A DNA stretch of 64,000 bases from JAWKIW01 sp046331175. GTDB taxonomy: Bacteria > Actinomycetota > Acidimicrobiia > Acidimicrobiales > Acidimicrobilacustridaceae. The DNA lies in assembly GCA_046331175.1 (NCBI GenBank), contig JAXLRI010000003.1:124001-188000 (forward strand), read 5' to 3'. Under the pieces are notes generated by a model. That model had not been told where the DNA came from. It made no database searches and worked only from the letters and a program-made list of their open reading frames with translations. The stretch's first letter is position 1. Each line of letters starts with the position of its first letter. Positions 38,680 through 47,322 of this stretch are shown here, one piece after another. Made by a program: the position numbers and the translations under genes.

Positions 38680-38780
38680 CCGGGCATCTTCGCAGGCCGG
38701 GCCACGGTGCCGACGGATCGGAGCGAGCCGGGCTGGTGGTCCGAGGTCGCGCCCCACCGACGGGGTCGGCGGGCGCGACG

Positions 38781-38872
38781 CCGGACGGCGGCCGCCGTTC
38801 AGCGCGCTGGTGGTTCGGGCGGTGCCGTGACCCGGACGGCGGCCGTGGCCGCGCCGGTGGTTCAGGCGGTGC
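38781..38872. repeat. Imperfect 40-46-bp duplication at the 3' end of the metalloprotease gene
   Basis: Segments 38781-38826 and 38832-38872 share CCGGACGGCGGCCG and a GGTGGTTC-x-GGCGGTGC block with small gaps. The second copy includes the stop codon of the metalloprotease gene (38862-38864); the first lies beyond it. It looks like an old local duplication in an otherwise gene-free 182-base gap. Confidence 0.55.
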
Positions 38873-40598
38873 AGCTGGTGACGCGGACCGTGTCGGGCGC
38901 CGTCTGCTGCACGACGACCTTCGAGTCGTTGGCGGCGCGGGCGTCGAAGGCCTGCTTGGCGGCGGTGGCGCTGGCCACGTCGTCGCCGACCCAGTCGAAG
39001 CGCAGGCACGTGGCGCCGGAGGCCTTCTTGTAGACGACGTAGTGGTCGCCGCCCCAGCCCTTCAGCAGCGGCGGGGCCAGCAGCTTGTTGAGGGCATCGG
39101 CGCCGCCGGACCCGCCCGAGCCGCCGCCGAGCAGCCCACCCAGGCCGCCGAGCGGGTCGTCGCCGGGCACCGCCGAGCCGCCGCCGGTGCCGCCCTGGGT
39201 CCCGCCGCCGAGGAGGCCCTCGAGGCCCGACCCGTCACCGGTCCCGTCGCCGCCGCCGGCGAGCAGCTGCTGCAGGAGCTTGAGCAGCTGGTCCATCGAC
39301 TGGTCACCACCCGGGATCGAGCCGCCGGTGCCGCCGCCGGTGCCGCCGAGCAGCCCGCCGAGCAGGCTCTCGATGCCGCCGCTGGTCGGATCGCCCTTGG
39401 CGATGAAGCTGGTCATCAGCGCGCCCAGCACGCCGTCGTCGACGATGGTGCCGTCGGCCGGTGGGGCCGGGACGGCCTTGGGGGCGTCGCCGGCGTCGAA
39501 GCGGGCCGGGTCGACGATCTGCTCGCTGCTGGTGGGTGGCGTGCCGAAGGCGGCGTCGAGGCGGGCCTGGCCCCCCTTGTCGAGCAGGTGCTGCACGAAC
39601 GGGTTGCCGTAGTCGTAGGGCGCCATCAGCAGCTGCGGGAGGACCAGCGGCGTGCTGGCGACCGAGCCGAGCTGGCCCATCGAGAGCTGCAGCTGCTCCT
39701 GCTGCAGCTGCTGGCGGTCGGCCTCGCTCATCTGGTCGACGTAGGCGTACTCGACCCGCCGGGCGCTGCCCTCGGTGAGGGCGAGGAAGCCCCAGTCGGA
39801 GCCGTCCCTCTTGTCGGCCAGCTGCGGTCGGTTCAGGTCGAAGTGCTGGTCGTCGAGGGCGTGGGTGAGCTCGTGGACCATGATCTCGCGCAGGAACGGC
39901 GTGTCCGCGGTGCCGCGCACGACGAGTGCCTTGGTGACCGGGTCGTAGAAGCCGAGCACGCCCTCGCCCAGCAGCTGGCGCTGGGCCTCGACGGCGTCGG
40001 TGTCGGCCGGGACGAGGCCGGCGGCCTGCAGCAGCCGGCCCTGGCGCTCGAGCGAGGCGCGGTCCTTGTCGAACTCCTGCAGCACGCGCGCCTTGAAGGC
40101 GGCGTCGTCGAGGACCTGCACCTCCACCGGCTCCTTGTAGGTGAGCCCGCGCTCCTTCTCGACGTAGCGCTGCAGCTCGACGGCCCGCTGGCGGATGGCC
40201 TCGGGGTCGGCCGGGGCCGATCCCGTCGACGGCGCCGACCCGGTGCGGGGCCGGGTGGTGGACGGCGACGAGCTCGACGACGGCGCGCTGGTGGCGGGGG
40301 CGGCGCTGTCGCTGCTCGCCGAGCGCTGCCGCACCACGAGGACGCCGCCGGCCAGCAGGGCGACGGCCACGACCACCGCGGCGATGGCGAGCACCACGCC
40401 TCGGCCCGACGAGGGCGGCCGAGCCGGCGGCGCCGGGGTCGGGCCGGCCGGCGGCAGTGGCGGGGGGCTCCCGAAGCCCACCGGGGGGGCGCCGACCGCG
40501 GGCGGTTGCGGCGGTGGGGCCGCGGGCCAGCCGGCCGACGGGTCGGGGGCGCCGCTCGGAGGTCCAGGGGGCGGCATCGGGTGGGACGGATCGGTCAC
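38862..40598 (-). CDS. Membrane-anchored HExxH zinc metalloprotease
   Basis: 578 residues from GTG 40598. Residues 1-66 are a Pro-rich cytosolic segment, 67-89 a single membrane helix, and 90-130 a Ser/Thr/Ala linker, so the rest is outside the cell (type II topology). The catalytic motif is H242-E-L-T-H246 in MVHELTHALDDQHFDL, with a downstream Glu in ALTEGSARR (about 272) as probable third zinc ligand. A Gly-rich low-complexity tract with repeated GGLLGG elements spans about residues 400-530. The C-terminal 55 residues form a small folded segment with two Cys. The substrate is unknown. The family is related to actinobacterial DUF-type peptidases I cannot name exactly. Confidence 0.85.
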   Translation of the reverse strand: MTDPSHPMPPPGPPSGAPDPSAGWPAAPPPQPPAVGAPPVGFGSPPPLPPAGPTPAPPARPPSSGRGVVLAIAAVVVAVALLAGGVLVVRQRSASSDSAAPATSAPSSSSSPSTTRPRTGSAPSTGSAPADPEAIRQRAVELQRYVEKERGLTYKEPVEVQVLDDAAFKARVLQEFDKDRASLERQGRLLQAAGLVPADTDAVEAQRQLLGEGVLGFYDPVTKALVVRGTADTPFLREIMVHELTHALDDQHFDLNRPQLADKRDGSDWGFLALTEGSARRVEYAYVDQMSEADRQQLQQEQLQLSMGQLGSVASTPLVLPQLLMAPYDYGNPFVQHLLDKGGQARLDAAFGTPPTSSEQIVDPARFDAGDAPKAVPAPPADGTIVDDGVLGALMTSFIAKGDPTSGGIESLLGGLLGGTGGGTGGSIPGGDQSMDQLLKLLQQLLAGGGDGTGDGSGLEGLLGGGTQGGTGGGSAVPGDDPLGGLGGLLGGGSGGSGGADALNKLLAPPLLKGWGGDHYVVYKKASGATCLRFDWVGDDVASATAAKQAFDARAANDSKVVVQQTAPDTVRVTSCTA

Positions 40599-40763
40599 GG
40601 ATCGCCTCGTGGGGGGCGGCGCCTCGGGCGCGGGACGGAGGAGGGGGGCCGGGACGCCCGGGCTCCCGCGAGCCACGAGGTCCGGGCGATCAGGACGAGA
40701 ACGATCGAACGCCTCGCCGGGTTCCCCATGGTGCCCCGGCCGGCGGCTCGGGGAAAGGGGTGC

Positions 40764-40991
40764 TCAGGTGGTGAGGCGGCGCAGCACCACCGCCAGCTCG
40801 GTGGTGTCGGCCGTGCCCGACGAGAGGACGAGCGACTTGGCCGAGGCGCCCGCCTTGGTGGGGATCACCGACACCACCGACCAGCCGTCGGCGGCGAAGC
40901 CGTTGAGCGCCTCGGCGAGGTGCTCGGCGCCGTGGCGCTGGCCGTCCCACGGCACCCGCTCGACCCGGTACTCCTCGACGGCATCGGCCAT
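40764..40991 (-). CDS. Small DUF4177-like protein
   Basis: 75 residues. The pattern EEYRVERVPWDG, then AEHLAEALNGFAADGWSVVSVIPT and a final strand ELAVVLRRL resembles the DUF4177 family of small alpha/beta proteins (YKVE...LNELGAEGWELVS...). Function unknown. It lies upstream of the metalloprotease gene on the same strand (165-base gap) and is divergent from the zinc-ribbon/REC gene. The 240-base divergent region 40992-41231 contains a GGGCCG-TC-CGGCCC hairpin near 41110 but no further gene. Confidence 0.75.
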   Translation of the reverse strand: MADAVEEYRVERVPWDGQRHGAEHLAEALNGFAADGWSVVSVIPTKAGASAKSLVLSSGTADTTELAVVLRRLTT

Positions 40992-41231
40992 GGCCGGCGA
41001 CGCTAGCCCGGGCGCGGGAGGGGTCGTGCCGGTCCGCGGCCCCCAGCCCGGCCTGGTCCGTCCCGGGCGGACCCCTCGGCCCGCCCGCTGGTCCCTCCGA
41101 GAACGACATGGGCCGTCCGGCCCCTTTCAGTGGTCGCAGCGGCATGTCGGCCCCGTTCGTGCGACACTGGGTGCGACTTCCCGGCCACGGCTGGGGGTCG
41201 TCCCAGCGGCATCCCACCGCGGCGAAGCACC

Positions 41232-42119
41232 ATGGCCTTGTTCCGCAAGAAGCGCGTCGAGCCGACCGAAGACGGACTCGAGGACGAGATCGCCGTCGTC
41301 GCGCGCGTCCTGGTGAACTACCCCGCGGGGTCGCCCCCGCCCTTCGGCGCTCCCACCCGCTGCCCGGTGTGCACCACCTACGGCCTCGTCGAGTCGATGG
41401 ATCCGGTCCGCCGGGCGTCGCACAACCGGTGCGTGAGCTGCGGCGAGGAGTGGATCATCACCGCCCGGGCCCTGCGCGCTGCCCGCGACCTGCCGATCGT
41501 GGCGCCGGCCGTGACCGCCACCGACGGCGGGATCCTCGTGCCGACCGCCGTGGACGCGCCGGCCGAGCCGCTCGCCGACCAGTTCGCCCTCGACTGGGGC
41601 CCGCCGCCCGACCTCGACAAGGTCGTGATCGACGAGGGCCAGCCGGTGGCGGCGCCGGTGTCGGTGGCCGCGGCCAAGGACCTCACCCTCCTGCTGGTCG
41701 AGGACGACCCCGCCGATGCCGACCTGGTGCGCCTCGTCCTCGAGCCGTACGAGGCGGCGCGGATCTCGCTCCTGCACGCCGAGACGCGCGCCGAGGGCGA
41801 GCGGTTGGTGTCCCGCCACGACGACATCGACCTCGTCCTGCTCGACCTCGGCCTGCCCGACTCGCGGGGCCTGGCCACCCTGTCGAACTGGCGGCCCGCC
41901 CGCCCGTCGCCGCCGGTGGTGGTGCTGTCGGGCAACGGCAACAGCGGGCTGGTCGAGGCCAGCCGGCAGCTCGGGGCCGCCATGTACGTCAACAAGCAGG
42001 ACCTGCTCGGCCTGACCGACGGCCCCGGGGTCGACGAGCTGGTCGACGCCTTCCGCGCCCTGAGCCTCGAGCCGGCCGGCGCCGGCGCGCCGGCGCCCCC
42101 CAGCTCCTCCACCGTCTGA
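41232..42119 (+). CDS. Zinc-ribbon / receiver-domain response regulator
   Basis: 295 residues from ATG 41232 (ribosome site weak). A helical N-terminus is followed by a treble-clef or ribbon motif with Cys44, Cys47, Cys67 and Cys70 (CPVC, then CVSC). After a Pro/Ala linker of about 60 residues comes a receiver domain at about 150-275: LLLVEDDPADADLVRLVLE (acidic pocket), LVLLDLGLP with phospho-acceptor Asp205, VVVLSGNGN and the Lys in MYVNKQDLL. There is no output domain after the receiver, so signal output may be through the zinc ribbon or protein contacts. No cognate kinase is adjacent. Confidence 0.87.
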   Translation: MALFRKKRVEPTEDGLEDEIAVVARVLVNYPAGSPPPFGAPTRCPVCTTYGLVESMDPVRRASHNRCVSCGEEWIITARALRAARDLPIVAPAVTATDGGILVPTAVDAPAEPLADQFALDWGPPPDLDKVVIDEGQPVAAPVSVAAAKDLTLLLVEDDPADADLVRLVLEPYEAARISLLHAETRAEGERLVSRHDDIDLVLLDLGLPDSRGLATLSNWRPARPSPPVVVLSGNGNSGLVEASRQLGAAMYVNKQDLLGLTDGPGVDELVDAFRALSLEPAGAGAPAPPSSSTV

Positions 42120-42146
42120 TCCGTCGCCGGCCCGCGCCGGGGTGCT

Positions 42147-42163
42147 GCCGCACCCGGTGCGGC
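42147..42163. terminator. Hairpin between convergent genes
   Basis: GCCGCAC (42147-42153) and GTGCGGC (42157-42163) pair perfectly around CCG in the 54-base gap between the zinc-ribbon/REC gene (+) and the lipase-like gene (-). No T-tract. Confidence 0.5.
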
Positions 42164-42173
42164 GCTCCGGCGC

Positions 42174-43331
42174 TCAGGCGGCGAGCGGTCCAGGGCGGCC
42201 CGTGGCCCAGGCCACGAGCTGCTCGCCGATGCGGGTGTCGTGCATGAGGGCCATGTGGCCGAGGCGCGGGACGACGACCACGTGGTCGTCGGGGACGGGC
42301 ACCCGGCGGGCGCTCCGCACCGGGACGAGCCAGTCGCCGAGCACGAGGCTGGCGACGTGGCCGGGGGTGGGGCCGACGTGGCCGGCCACCACGAAGTGCT
42401 CGGCTCCCTCGAGGAGCGGGATGGGGGTGCGGTCGGGCTCGGCGTGGCCGTCGGTGCCGGGATCGGCCACGAGCAGGTGGCCGTGGCGGAGGTCCTTGAT
42501 GCCGTGGCTGCGCTGGTCGAGGACCTCGGCCACCACCCGGACGTAGGCGAGCGGGACCGCGGCCAGGCCGAGCGCCGCGTAGTGGGCGAACGACTCGAGC
42601 GGCGCGCCGCTGTGGGGCGCGCCCAGCAGGAACACCCGGTCGACGAGCCCGGGCCAGCGGCGGCCGGACTCGGTGCCGTGGTGGGCGGCGCTGCGCACGA
42701 CCAGCCCGCCCATCGAGTGGCCGACGAGGGTGATGCCGGTGACCGGCATCGGCCACCCATCGACGAGCTCGTCGAGGGCGGCGGCCAGGTCGTCGCCGTT
42801 GTCGCCGATGCGGCGGCCGGTGTTGTAGCGGACGAACAGGGCGGTGCCGTCGAGGGCGTCGGCGAGCAGCGAGCCGTAGGTGGTGCCGGGGTCGCCCTTG
42901 TAGGCCCAGACGTCCTCGGTGGCCATGAGCCCGTGCACCAGCACGACGAGGTGGCCCCGCGTGGGCTGGTCGGGGAAGGGCTCGACCACGAGGTCGACGG
43001 CGAGGGGTGACGCCATGTCGTGCAGCTCGTGGCCGAGCAACCCGTTCAGCGCGCCCTGCGCCCGGCGGCCCCCCACCGCGGCGACTGCGCAAGTGCGCTC
43101 GAGGAAGGCCGGGACGGCTCGGATCCACCCCGGGACGCCGGAGTGCTCGGCGGCATCGCCGGCGTCGACGTCGACCCGGTCGATCGCCGCGGTCGGGGCC
43201 GTCGCGACGTCGTCGATCGGCTCGGCGTCGACGCGTGCTGCATCGTCCGGGCTCGCGTCGTCCGGGGTCGCGTCGACGCGTGCTGCGTCGTCCGGGGTCG
43301 CCTCGTCGTCCCGCTCCGCAGCGCCGACCAT
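42174..43331 (-). CDS. Alpha/beta hydrolase, PGAP1/lipase-like
   Basis: 385 residues from ATG 43331, 4 bases after the penicillin-acylase stop, so the two genes form an operon. The N-terminal 60 residues are an acidic, Asp/Ala-rich extension built from a duplicated 15-residue unit. The hydrolase core shows LVVLVHGLMATEDVWA (oxyanion), the nucleophile TLVGHSMGGLVVRSA (GHSMGG) and the C-terminal base in RLGHMALMHD; the acid is probably Asp in PVPDDHVVVV. The layout is that of PGAP1/DUF676-type lipases. There is no signal peptide. Substrates may be lipids or acylated products related to the partner amidase. Confidence 0.85.
   Translation of the reverse strand: MVGAAERDDEATPDDAARVDATPDDASPDDAARVDAEPIDDVATAPTAAIDRVDVDAGDAAEHSGVPGWIRAVPAFLERTCAVAAVGGRRAQGALNGLLGHELHDMASPLAVDLVVEPFPDQPTRGHLVVLVHGLMATEDVWAYKGDPGTTYGSLLADALDGTALFVRYNTGRRIGDNGDDLAAALDELVDGWPMPVTGITLVGHSMGGLVVRSAAHHGTESGRRWPGLVDRVFLLGAPHSGAPLESFAHYAALGLAAVPLAYVRVVAEVLDQRSHGIKDLRHGHLLVADPGTDGHAEPDRTPIPLLEGAEHFVVAGHVGPTPGHVASLVLGDWLVPVRSARRVPVPDDHVVVVPRLGHMALMHDTRIGEQLVAWATGRPGPLAA
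43225..43301. repeat. 45-bp in-frame tandem duplication in the lipase N-terminus
   Basis: The 45-base unit starting GCGTCGACGCGTGCTGC at 43225 is followed by 32 bases of a second copy from 43270 with only two differences. It encodes the duplicated DDAARVDA segment of the hydrolase at 42174-43331. Confidence 0.8.
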
Positions 43332-43335
43332 CCGC

Positions 43336-45741
43336 TCAGCCTTGCACGCGCTCGGACCGGTGGGCCGGGTCGGCCGCGATGTCGTCGTCGTGCCACCGCA
43401 GGGGCCGGAGGTCCTTGGTCGCGAAGGCGTGGGCCTGGTCGGCGTGGTGGGGCGAGGCCGGGTTGGTCGACTGGCCGTAGACGAGCAGCCCCCGGCCCTC
43501 GGGCCCGTCGTCGCCGAAGCCCACGACCATCACGAAGCTGGCCCCGTAGGTGACCGGGTACCCGCCCTCGTGCAGGCCCGACCGCTCGGTGCGGCCCGGC
43601 ACGGCCGGGGGCATCGGCGGCCCCGGTTCGAGGTCGGAGCGGGTGAGGGCCCCGACGGGGGTGACGACGTTGGCGATCCCCTCGATCTCGCCTCCCCCGT
43701 GGATCGGCACCCGCTCGTCGCCCCGCAGCACCCACTGCACGTCGCCGAGCGGCGCGTCGACGGGCACGCCCGCCTGGCCCAGGGCCCGCACGCCGCGGCC
43801 GAGGGCCAGCACGAGCGGGTCGATCCCCTCGGCCGGCGGTGGCGTGAGGCCGCACGGCGTGGCGACGGGGTCGTCCGGATCGTACGACGTCGCCCACAGC
43901 GGACCGGCGTCACCGAGGACGTCGTCGGGCAGCGAGGCGAGCAGCTCGCGCCACACGACGGCGCCCACCGAGCCCAGGTCGAAGCGCCGGTCCCACCCGC
44001 GCAGCGCGCGGACGGCGGGTGCGACGTCGACCTCGGTGCCGTCGACGGTCACGACACCAGCGCCGTCGAGGCGGGCGAGCACGGCATCGAGCAGCTCCTC
44101 GGCGAGCAGCGAGTGGTTGCCCAGCGCTGCGGCCTGCACGTCGGTGGCTCGCCAGCGTCCGTCCGCACCGGTCGGGCCGGCCGGGCCGTCGCCGGCGACG
44201 AGCCGGGCGTTCATCCGGGTGCGGGACGACACGCGGTCGTGGAACAGGCCGAGCATCGGCGAGTGCTCGGGCAGCTGCTCGCTCGGGTGGGGGAGCCAGT
44301 AGGGGTCGTTGCTGTTGAACAGGACGTCGCGCCGCCGCAGGTGCGGCAGGTGGTGGGGCGCGACGATGCCGGGGCTCGACGCGTCGGGGTCGTCGACCCA
44401 CTCGAACAGCGGGTCGGACCCGTCGACCAGCGCCACCCGCTGGGTCATCAGCAGCTGGGTGACGAGGTCGTCGCGCACGTTGGCCCGGAAGCGCTCCTGG
44501 GCCTCGGGGGAGAGGTTCGGCGTCGTGGACGAGTCGGTGTAGAGGATGTCGCCCTGGTCGTCGGCGGCCAGGGTGTTGACCCAGGGGAGGCCGTCGTGCT
44601 CGAGGATGGCCGCCTCGAGGTCACCGACCGACGTGGCCCGGTCCATGGCCAGGACCTGCCCGAGGAAGCGGTCGTTGTCGAGGTTGGCGTCGCGGTAGGT
44701 GAACCCGAGCGGCTCGGTCCAGCCGAGGAACGGCAGGTCGAGCATCGGGCCGAGGTGGGTGGACCACAGCGTGCGGTGCTCGGTGCCGACCTCACCGTCG
44801 TCGCCCCGGACCTCGACCGCGAACGTGGTGGCGGCCATGTCCCGTTCCTCGTCCCCGAACCGGTAGGTGGTGGGTCGACCGGGCACGAGGTCGAGCTTGG
44901 CGACGGTGAACCGGTGGCCGCGGCTGAAGGTGTGGCTCCACGCGACGTGCCGGTTGAAGCCGATCTGCACGAGCGGCGTGCCGACCAGCGAGACGCCGTA
45001 GACGTCGAGCACGCCGGGCACCCGCAGGTGGCACTCCCAGAACCGGCCCTCGCCGTACCAGGGGAAGTGGGGGTTGGCCATGACCATGCCGCGGCCGCCG
45101 TCGGTGACGTCGCCGCCGAGGGCCCAGGCGTTGCTCGCCAGGTGGGGTTCGTCGATGGGGGCCAGGGGAGCGGCGCCGTCGTCGTGGGCGCTGCCGGGCG
45201 GGGCGGCCGAGCCGATGAAGGTCGCGAGGTTGCGACCGCTGGCCATGATGGCGAGGTCGACGTACACGGCGAACAGGTCGACGGCCTCGACCGGCCGGAT
45301 CCAGGCTGCGTCGCGGCACCACGCCGGGAGGTCGCCGGTGCCGTGCTCGGCCAACCAGCGGTTGATGCCGGCGGCGTAGCCGTGGACCAGCTCGAGGATC
45401 TCCGGCGGCTGGGTGACCAGCATGCGCTCGGCCCGCTCGCGCACGCCGAGCGCCAGGTACCCGAGGTCGCTGTGGAGGTTGGTGCCACCGGGCCCGGCGC
45501 CGAAGAACCGGGACCGTTCGCTGCGCACCTTGGTGACGTGGTCGGCGATGCCCGGCAGCTGGTCGGCCGCGCAGGCGTAGCCCTGCCCGAAGCCCAGGCT
45601 CCCGAGGTCGTCGGCGGTGATGTGGGCCACCCCGTGGGTGGTGCGCACGATGTCGGCCTCGTAGCGGCGCGGGGCATCGGTGCGCGAGCCGGGCGCGTCG
45701 GCCTCGGTGCGGGAGGAGGTCGTGTCGTCGGAAGCGGTCAC
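43336..45741 (-). CDS. Penicillin-amidase family (S45) N-terminal-nucleophile hydrolase
   Basis: 801 residues from GTG 45741. The precursor is expected to cleave itself before Ser203 in PHLASNAWALGG, giving an alpha chain of about 200 residues and a beta chain of about 600 whose N-terminal Ser is the nucleophile. N-terminal family features include YEADIVRTTHGVAHITADDLGSLGFGQGYACAADQL. Other beta-chain motifs are MVMANPHFPW, and RHVAWSHTFSRG near the oxyanion site. Members hydrolyse penicillins, acyl-homoserine lactones or other acyl-amides. Unlike most, this one has no recognisable signal peptide. A minus-strand TAAGGT 7 bases before the GTG suggests a leaderless transcript shared with the downstream lipase. 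Confidence 0.92.
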   Translation of the reverse strand: MTASDDTTSSRTEADAPGSRTDAPRRYEADIVRTTHGVAHITADDLGSLGFGQGYACAADQLPGIADHVTKVRSERSRFFGAGPGGTNLHSDLGYLALGVRERAERMLVTQPPEILELVHGYAAGINRWLAEHGTGDLPAWCRDAAWIRPVEAVDLFAVYVDLAIMASGRNLATFIGSAAPPGSAHDDGAAPLAPIDEPHLASNAWALGGDVTDGGRGMVMANPHFPWYGEGRFWECHLRVPGVLDVYGVSLVGTPLVQIGFNRHVAWSHTFSRGHRFTVAKLDLVPGRPTTYRFGDEERDMAATTFAVEVRGDDGEVGTEHRTLWSTHLGPMLDLPFLGWTEPLGFTYRDANLDNDRFLGQVLAMDRATSVGDLEAAILEHDGLPWVNTLAADDQGDILYTDSSTTPNLSPEAQERFRANVRDDLVTQLLMTQRVALVDGSDPLFEWVDDPDASSPGIVAPHHLPHLRRRDVLFNSNDPYWLPHPSEQLPEHSPMLGLFHDRVSSRTRMNARLVAGDGPAGPTGADGRWRATDVQAAALGNHSLLAEELLDAVLARLDGAGVVTVDGTEVDVAPAVRALRGWDRRFDLGSVGAVVWRELLASLPDDVLGDAGPLWATSYDPDDPVATPCGLTPPPAEGIDPLVLALGRGVRALGQAGVPVDAPLGDVQWVLRGDERVPIHGGGEIEGIANVVTPVGALTRSDLEPGPPMPPAVPGRTERSGLHEGGYPVTYGASFVMVVGFGDDGPEGRGLLVYGQSTNPASPHHADQAHAFATKDLRPLRWHDDDIAADPAHRSERVQG

Positions 45742-45748
45742 GGCGCCG

Positions 45749-45754
45749 ACCTTA
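45749..45754 (-). promoter_or_regulatory. -10 box of the penicillin-acylase/lipase operon, leaderless
   Basis: Minus-strand TAAGGT is 7 bases from GTG 45741, with no Shine-Dalgarno sequence. Confidence 0.5.
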
Positions 45755-45911
45755 CGCAGGGTGGGGGTGTCGCTGCGGCCGTCCGGTCGCGGGTGCGTCC
45801 GCGTGCGATCGTCGGTGGGGGTCGGCGGCCGCGGGTGGTGCCCGGGGCCGCTCGCCGCTCCGCCCCGTGTGCCAGGTTGCGATGTGCCATCGATCGGTGA
45901 CAGGGTTGGCC

Positions 45912-47222
45912 GTGCGGATCGCGCTGCTCAGCTACCGCGGCGACCCGCGCTCGGGGGGCCAGGGCGTCTACGTCCGCCGGCTCAGCCGGGAGCTGGTCGG
46001 CCTCGGGCACACCGTCACGGTCCTTTCGGGGCCGCCCTACGCCGAGGTCGACGACGGCGTCGAGCTGGTCCCCGTGCCCAGCCTCGAGCTGTACGTGCCG
46101 CCGGGGCCGTTCCGGACGAAGGCCTACCGCCGCATCCGCACGTGGCCCGACGTCACCGAGTTCGCCCTCATGTTCTCGGGCCGGTTCCCCGAGCCGCGCA
46201 CCTTCTCGATGCGGGCGCGGCGGTTCCTCGCCGCCCGGGCCCACGCCTTCGACGTGGTCCACGACAACCAGTCGCTCGGCGCCGGGCTGCTCGGCCTGCA
46301 GGCCGCGGGCCTGCCGGTGCTGGCGACCGTCCACCACCCGCTCACCGTCGACCTGCGGCTGGCCCTCGACCACCTCGACGACCCGCGGTGGCGGGCCTCG
46401 ACCGAGCGCTGGTACCGGTTCATCGAGATGCAGAAGCGGGTCGCCTCCCGGCTGCCGCGGATCCTCACCGTGTCGAGCGCCTCGCGCGACGACATCGTGC
46501 GCGACATGGGCGTGGCCGCCGACCGGGTCTCGATCGTGCCGGTGGGGGCCGACCCCGCGGTGTTCGGCCCCCGACCCGAGGTGGACCGGGTGCCCGGCCG
46601 GATGATCACCACCGCCTCCGCCGACGTGCCCCTGAAGGGGCTGGTGCCGCTGCTCGAGGCGCTGGCGCGGGTCCGGGCCGCGCGGCCCGCCGCCCACCTC
46701 GTCGCCGTCACCCGGGCCGATCCGGTCGGGCCGGTGGCCGAGGCCCTCGACCGCCTCGACCTGCGAGGTGCTGTCACGTTCGTGTCGGGGATCTCCGACG
46801 AGGAGCTGGTGCGCCACTACGCCGCCGCCGAGGTGGCCGTGGTCCCGTCGCTGTACGAGGGCTTCTCGCTGCCGGCCGTCGAGGCGATGGCCTGCGGGGT
46901 GCCCGTGGTGGCGACCACCGGCGGTGCGCTCCCCGAGGTGATCGGACCCGATGGCGGTGCCGGGCTGCTGGTGCCCCCGGGCGAGCCGGTCGCGCTGGCC
47001 GCCGCCCTCGGGCAGGTGCTCGACGACGCCGAGCTGCGGGCGCGCCTGGGCGCCGCCGGGCGCCGTCGGGTCCTCGAGCGCTTCACCTGGCGGCACTGCG
47101 CCCGGGAGACCGTCGAGCACTACGCCGAGGTGCAGGAGTCGGGGTGGGCCACCGCGCCCCGCCCGACGGTGCTGGCCCCGCCGGCCGCAGGCGCCGACGT
47201 CGCCGTCGCCCGCACCGCCTGA
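45912..47222 (+). CDS. GT4-family (GT-B) glycosyltransferase
   Basis: 436 residues. The GTG at 45912 is chosen because the canonical first strand (VRIALLSYRGDPRSGGQGVYVRRLSREL) starts there; alternative starts at 45897 and 45882 add residues without family features. The C-terminal domain has RVSIVPVGADPAVFGP, and the donor-binding motif PSLYEGFSLPAVEAMACGVPVVATTGGALPEV (ExxxxxxxE) that binds nucleotide sugar. Retaining GT4 enzymes build glycolipids such as phosphatidylinositol mannosides and capsular or cell-wall glycans. The acceptor is unknown. The 170-base divergent region toward the penicillin acylase contains no further gene. Confidence 0.92.
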   Translation: MRIALLSYRGDPRSGGQGVYVRRLSRELVGLGHTVTVLSGPPYAEVDDGVELVPVPSLELYVPPGPFRTKAYRRIRTWPDVTEFALMFSGRFPEPRTFSMRARRFLAARAHAFDVVHDNQSLGAGLLGLQAAGLPVLATVHHPLTVDLRLALDHLDDPRWRASTERWYRFIEMQKRVASRLPRILTVSSASRDDIVRDMGVAADRVSIVPVGADPAVFGPRPEVDRVPGRMITTASADVPLKGLVPLLEALARVRAARPAAHLVAVTRADPVGPVAEALDRLDLRGAVTFVSGISDEELVRHYAAAEVAVVPSLYEGFSLPAVEAMACGVPVVATTGGALPEVIGPDGGAGLLVPPGEPVALAAALGQVLDDAELRARLGAAGRRRVLERFTWRHCARETVEHYAEVQESGWATAPRPTVLAPPAAGADVAVARTA

Positions 47223-47310
47223 GCCTCCTCGCACGGCCGGCCGCCGAGGCCGGCGGCCGTGGTGCGCGTGCACAGGGGGCGCCACCGCCGCCCCCGGCGG
47301 GCCTCGTCGC

Positions 47311-47316
47311 TACGGT
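47311..47316 (+). promoter_or_regulatory. -10 box of the DinB-like gene, leaderless
   Basis: TACGGT lies 6 bases before ATG 47323; the spacer GGGGCG is too close to serve as a ribosome site. Confidence 0.45.
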
Positions 47317-47322
47317 GGGGCG

